Source of the DNA: a bacterium
Lineage (GTDB): Bacteria; Patescibacteriota; Minisyncoccia; UBA6257; 02-FULL-45-10c
DNA length: 50,820 bases
NCBI GenBank assembly: GCA_030646915.1
Contig: JAUSKT010000019.1
Coordinates: 1-50,820, forward strand
Reading direction: 5' to 3'
Below the pieces are notes generated by a model. It was not told where the DNA came from, searched no databases, and saw only the letters and a program-made list of their open reading frames with translations. The translations under genes were made by a program, and so were the position numbers. Below, piece by piece: positions 49,101-50,820 of this stretch; positions within the stretch are counted from its first letter, which is position 1; every line of letters starts with the position of its first letter.

Positions 49101-50820
49101 GGGACAGATACTGCTTATCTTACAAGATCTACTGCTGGTACTGCTCATGTTTTAATCTACTCTGATGGAAATCAGCCGCTAGATATAGGTAATGGCGGTT
49201 TATCAGTCGGTACTTACGCAAATGTAACTTCTGCGCCAAGTAATGGAATTATTGTCAGCGGAAATGTTGGGGTCGGAGCATCAAGTCCAGTAGCAAAATT
49301 ACAAGTCAATACTACTTCTCAACCTGGCGTTACAACTTGGTACAATCCATCGGCGATGATGATAGTTGGGACGTCTACTAATGGAGGTTCTACTCTTGCA
49401 AATCCGGAAACCATACTCACTCTTTCAAGAAATGGCGTTGGTGGCACAGCATATGATAATTTTGCGCGCTTTGATTTAAAGCGTTATGTAAATTCCGGCG
49501 TCTCATCTAAAACCCAATTAGATATAAGACTAAGCGACGGAGATTTAAATTCTGAAGGAAATAATACGCCAACAATTATGTCATTGCAATCTGGCGGAAA
49601 CGTCGGCATCGGGACTACAACTCCCGGGGCTTTATTAGCGGTTCACGGCAATGCTTTGATTGCCGGCACGACAACTGTAAGAACTTTGGTTGCTACAGAT
49701 ACTTTATCTGTCGGAGTAACAAGGTTAGTTGTTGATGCTAGCGGAAAAGTTGGCATTGGAACAGATGCGCCTGCCGCAGGTTTGGACATGCGTGGATTTC
49801 AAGAAATGCGCATTGGTGGATCTGCCGCGCCATTCTTGGGCTTCTATCATACCGACAATTCCACCTTATATGGTCGGATTGGCATTGCAACAGCCGCAAA
49901 TCATTTTCTTACTGGGAGTGCCCAAGGCGACACCATTATTGCGGGTCAAACATCAAATTCAAAAATCCATTTTGGGCAGGTTACTAACGATAATCTCGTA
50001 ATGACTGTTGATGGCCAAAATGAGCGTGTCGGCATCGGCACAGTAAACCCAGGGAATAAATTAGAAGTGAATGGGGGCGGAAATGATGTTATCTCTTCTA
50101 TCTTGAGTGGTGGAACAGCAAAGTATGCGGTATTGGCAACGGGTAGGACTGCTATAGAAAATTACATTGGAACCGCTCAAGGAGTTGATGGTTTATCGAC
50201 TGGTGCAGTTGCTGGAGATTTAGTATTCCGTACTGAAAACAAAAATATGCTTTTTAATGTTAATGCCGGCAATAACGCGGCAATGTATATAAAATCAGAC
50301 AGCAAAGTCGGCATCGGCACCACGACTCCTGGAGCACTCTTTGCAGTCCAAGGTAATGGATTATTTTCCGGAAATCTTAGTTTGGCAAATTTAATCGCGA
50401 CGGGCAGTATTACTACAACCGGAACAGCGAGTTCCTCAATATCTCAAGCTCTAGGCATTGCCTCCTCAACTCCTTGGGGGACCTTATCTGTAGAAATGGG
50501 AGAAGTTAATCCTTCCTTTGTTGTAAGTAATAATGGCAGTTCTACTCCTTCCTTCTGGATAGGAGGAGTTAATCAAAATGGTTTTGTAGGGATTGGAACT
50601 TCTACTCCCGATCAACCACTAACTGTTTTTGGCAACATATCTAATTTACAAGCTAGCACCTCAATGAGATTAGTGGGACAGAATCAGGCGGCCGTTAATA
50701 CCGCGAGCAAATCCGATTTACAGGGCAAATATCTATTTTCTGGCACTCAAAACGGAGTATTTGAAATTTGGGATGTTTCTACTTCCACTCCTGCCTTAGT
50801 AAATTCTTTAACTATTTCCT
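43134..50820 (+). CDS. Giant secreted repeat protein (adhesin or fibre), truncated by the window end
   Basis: One frame stays open from the ATG at 43134 to the last base, so at least 2562 residues. It starts with a signal peptide (LIISAVIFLFSFGSAAAVSG) and an N-terminal domain (TPTIINYQARLTNSSGNLVTGTYYF) that often begins such proteins. The rest is built of beta-type modules with recurring motifs: GFISSASSTV, SGxLNASST, VGIGTTTPGALFAVQGNAL and NITATGT. Two Kelch/galactose-oxidase-like blades (PGIRGYHSSV...YVIGG and PGIRGGHSSV...YVIGG, about residues 1100-1200) are inserted. The VGIGTTTP motif is typical of fibre proteins that end in a self-cleaving S74 chaperone domain; that end would lie outside the window. 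Nearly identical DNA repeats are listed separately. The role is probably attachment at the cell surface. Confidence 0.88.
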   Translation, partial: MKSLRKYLKKLLLPKSLIISAVIFLFSFGSAAAVSGTPTIINYQARLTNSSGNLVTGTYYFKFSIWDNPTVGSGNQLWPTTAGAPHSTSTTVTQGVFNIKIGDTANGYPDPLNYNFNTNNTVYLQVEVSSDNASFEKLSPRKQISSAAFAQVAGAVSGTSTPSSFGTTTPIGNSIVTIEASSSGAVPLSIRGASGQSANIFQIQDSTSANLLYLNSSGSLFASSSLQVSGTSVFYSNLGIGTSTPGSLLAVQGNALISGNLNVANITATGTLTVAGTITFNNASTTGMLTIGNGFISSASSTVAGPFQVSGVLNASSTISGGTTTINNLIVTNTSTSTFTGGVSANTLGVTGTSSLAGLSAGFGTFSGNLLSLGNLDITGTSTLNGLSAGFGTFSSNLVTSKDLNVSGLSSLSGFISSASSTVSNTLQVTGNIQASSSVSIGGVLALTGTTGTSTIANGQGFTIGSTQLVLQQGSGKVGIGTNDPSTLLHIKGSSPIFRLDNSDNIYWEIRGAASQLIFADQNNGQRAAIDTSGNLYLSAGNFKSGTLGSASAPAFTFFNDDDTGIFSGDNILGFVTGGLERSRINSSGQLGIATNTPGALLAVQGNALISGNLNVANINATGTLTIPYASTTMVTMTNGFISSASSTLAGSLQIAGVLQASSTISAGTTTITNLIVTNTSTSTIAGGFAVQTNKLVVDKETGNVGVGTTTPGSLFSVAGDSLLGGLTTIYRAIFGSISATGTLDVSGLSTFSGLISTASSTFSNNLNVSGPLSASSTLNVGGLAYLSGFISTASSTISNSLNVSGPLSASSTLSVAGLATQVGGFISSASSTVSSNLLVSGVFNASSTISGGTTTINNLIVTNTSTSTIAGGLAVQTNKLVVDKETGNVGVGTTTPGSLFSVAGNSLFDGLLTAYRTLFGSMTATGTLNVSGLSALTGGFISSASSTVAGNFHVSGVLNASSTLLANGLSVLTGGFISSASSTVAGSLQVAGNLQASSTVSANALFVVGNTGIGTTSPGALFAVQGNALLAGNLWANNITATGTITVTGTSGTSTIGSITIGPNGRFGFSTTTPNIANFEVATRTIAFNSGADGSLGSWSTANALPGIRGYHSSVTANGYAYVIGGTDGSFQSTIYYAKLNSDGSTGAWATNANALPGIRGGHSSVAANGYVYVIGGRGIANALQSTIYYTSTARIMVSGNLDLLGLASTTLSDSSDFGSNGSSIFAGDIFSNGKLEVTGNSMLWNGLGVNGLLSVTASSSNQQNVPIFSIQNATGTVPLFQVLYNGLATLSNGFISSASSTVAGSLQVAGPLSASSTLSVAGLATQVGGFISSASSTISSNLLVSGFLNASSSAAIGGALSVGGNITIPTGGYGLFINGNNSGLSLVGGQNTSGGASISIFGIDHSTLSNVIQFNRVTGGESARIDTNGRLGIGTTSPSQPLSVHGGALIAGTTTVNGLIATGSVYITGNVGIGTTNPIGSLDVKGVGNTAGSIGLQLRSGNSSEGFLGNQIVFGNSGTTDYNQAIKTRHNNATNNNAFDFYTWQTGDVAGDIGSLFNMTINGGKVGVGTTSPSQRLSVHGNGLFSGNLSLANLTATGTLTFANASTTGMLTIGNGFISSASSTVSSSLNVSGSFIASSSVALAGEVVIGPVAPTGFGRALTIGAADMAINVMDSDVGGTGIGIEWKRNNGTADLGISITGGQVYFSGRAGDVFNFRADGSNNGLTLDANELATLVNATTTQLTVTNNTYLATAGGSVGIGTTTPGKKLVLETGTHQDGINLVQTNSAFDTGFSINNRNVVSYFGGWSTTKLFINGMADWTGGVEVGSFAGSKTSNLLINGNVGIGTDSPDSNLDVVNTGAGADNIILTLQSDSGTPAAEDIARIDFKFSDAGGNQDVMASVVGVDEDPAEGTEDGGLAFYTRAAGGSVTEKVRLGSTGNLGIGTTTPGALFSVQGNALLAGNLWANNITATGTIGINANQKLILNSGTDTAYLTRSTAGTAHVLIYSDGNQPLDIGNGGLSVGTYANVTSAPSNGIIVSGNVGVGASSPVAKLQVNTTSQPGVTTWYNPSAMMIVGTSTNGGSTLANPETILTLSRNGVGGTAYDNFARFDLKRYVNSGVSSKTQLDIRLSDGDLNSEGNNTPTIMSLQSGGNVGIGTTTPGALLAVHGNALIAGTTTVRTLVATDTLSVGVTRLVVDASGKVGIGTDAPAAGLDMRGFQEMRIGGSAAPFLGFYHTDNSTLYGRIGIATAANHFLTGSAQGDTIIAGQTSNSKIHFGQVTNDNLVMTVDGQNERVGIGTVNPGNKLEVNGGGNDVISSILSGGTAKYAVLATGRTAIENYIGTAQGVDGLSTGAVAGDLVFRTENKNMLFNVNAGNNAAMYIKSDSKVGIGTTTPGALFAVQGNGLFSGNLSLANLIATGSITTTGTASSSISQALGIASSTPWGTLSVEMGEVNPSFVVSNNGSSTPSFWIGGVNQNGFVGIGTSTPDQPLTVFGNISNLQASTSMRLVGQNQAAVNTASKSDLQGKYLFSGTQNGVFEIWDVSTSTPALVNSLTIS
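45581..45651 (+). repeat. Long near-identical repeat in adhesin gene, copy 1
   Basis: This stretch encodes AGLATQVGGFISSASSTVSSNLL and is nearly the same, base for base, as 47099-47169. Such recent duplicates could recombine and change repeat number. Confidence 0.7.
46059..46112 (+). repeat. Near-identical 54-base repeat in adhesin gene, copy 1
   Basis: It encodes GFISSASSTVAGSLQVAG and differs from 47016-47069 at only one base by my reading. Confidence 0.7.
47016..47069 (+). repeat. Near-identical 54-base repeat in adhesin gene, copy 2
   Basis: Matches 46059-46112 except for one base; the two are 957 bases apart, which is exactly 319 codons, so recombination between them would keep the frame. 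Confidence 0.7.
47099..47169 (+). repeat. Long near-identical repeat in adhesin gene, copy 2
   Basis: Nearly identical to 45581-45651, about 1.5 kb upstream, with only a few synonymous or conservative changes. Confidence 0.7.

Overview
The window looks like a chromosomal segment of a Patescibacteria/CPR bacterium, probably a Parcubacteria-type lineage; this is inferred from gene features only. The DNA is AT-rich and uses the standard bacterial code, with UGA as a stop. Many genes have a -10 box only a few bases before the start codon and no Shine-Dalgarno site. Housekeeping enzymes occur in reduced forms: a threonyl-tRNA synthetase without TGS and editing domains, a PheT without its tRNA-binding OB domain, and a 725-residue SMC without a recognisable hinge. 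Single-membrane pseudopilins and very large secreted repeat proteins are present. No rRNA, CRISPR array, prophage or transposase gene was found.

Layout. Positions 1-96 hold the 3' part of a structured, omega-RNA-like element. Positions 97-1817 (minus) encode three pseudopilin-like proteins, divergent from a plus-strand set (1878-6160) of small membrane-anchored proteins, two secreted Cys/Pro-rich proteins that share an unusual C-terminal motif, and a PilX-like protein. Positions 6285-11656 carry ligA, gatC-gatA and small unknown genes. Positions 11787-13501 carry three tRNAs, an NlpC/P60 protein and a GIY-YIG protein. Positions 13546-21182 carry pheS-pheT, gyrB and secE-nusG-rplK. Positions 21276-26291 hold a full-length omega-RNA-like element, tmk, an HD-domain hydrolase and gatB. 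Positions 26326-34309 hold thrS, two unknown genes, dnaE and an HtrA-like protease. Positions 34537-40125 hold rpmF-nusB-rnc, ftsH and smc. Positions 40289-50820 form a tightly packed surface-protein operon: FN3/dockerin-like protein, cohesin-like protein, Ig-like membrane protein and a giant repeat adhesin that runs off the window.

How the parts fit. GatCAB (gatC-gatA here, gatB 14 kb away) makes Gln-tRNA and/or Asn-tRNA by transamidation. PheST, ThrS, tRNAs, NusB/NusG and RNase III serve translation and RNA metabolism; LigA, GyrB, DnaE, SMC and Tmk serve DNA metabolism. The two cell-surface regions at the ends of the window fit an episymbiotic or attached life style.

Three kinds of unexplained structure stand out: (1) two omega-RNA-like elements with compensatory base changes and no tnpB/iscB in the window; (2) palindromes and 7-bp-period repeats inserted in frame in many conserved genes (ligA, gatC, gatA, nlpC, pheS, pheT, gatB, nusB, smc); (3) long inverted repeats of about 100-150 bp whose 3' arm ends at or just before the start codon, two of which share the same terminal sequence.
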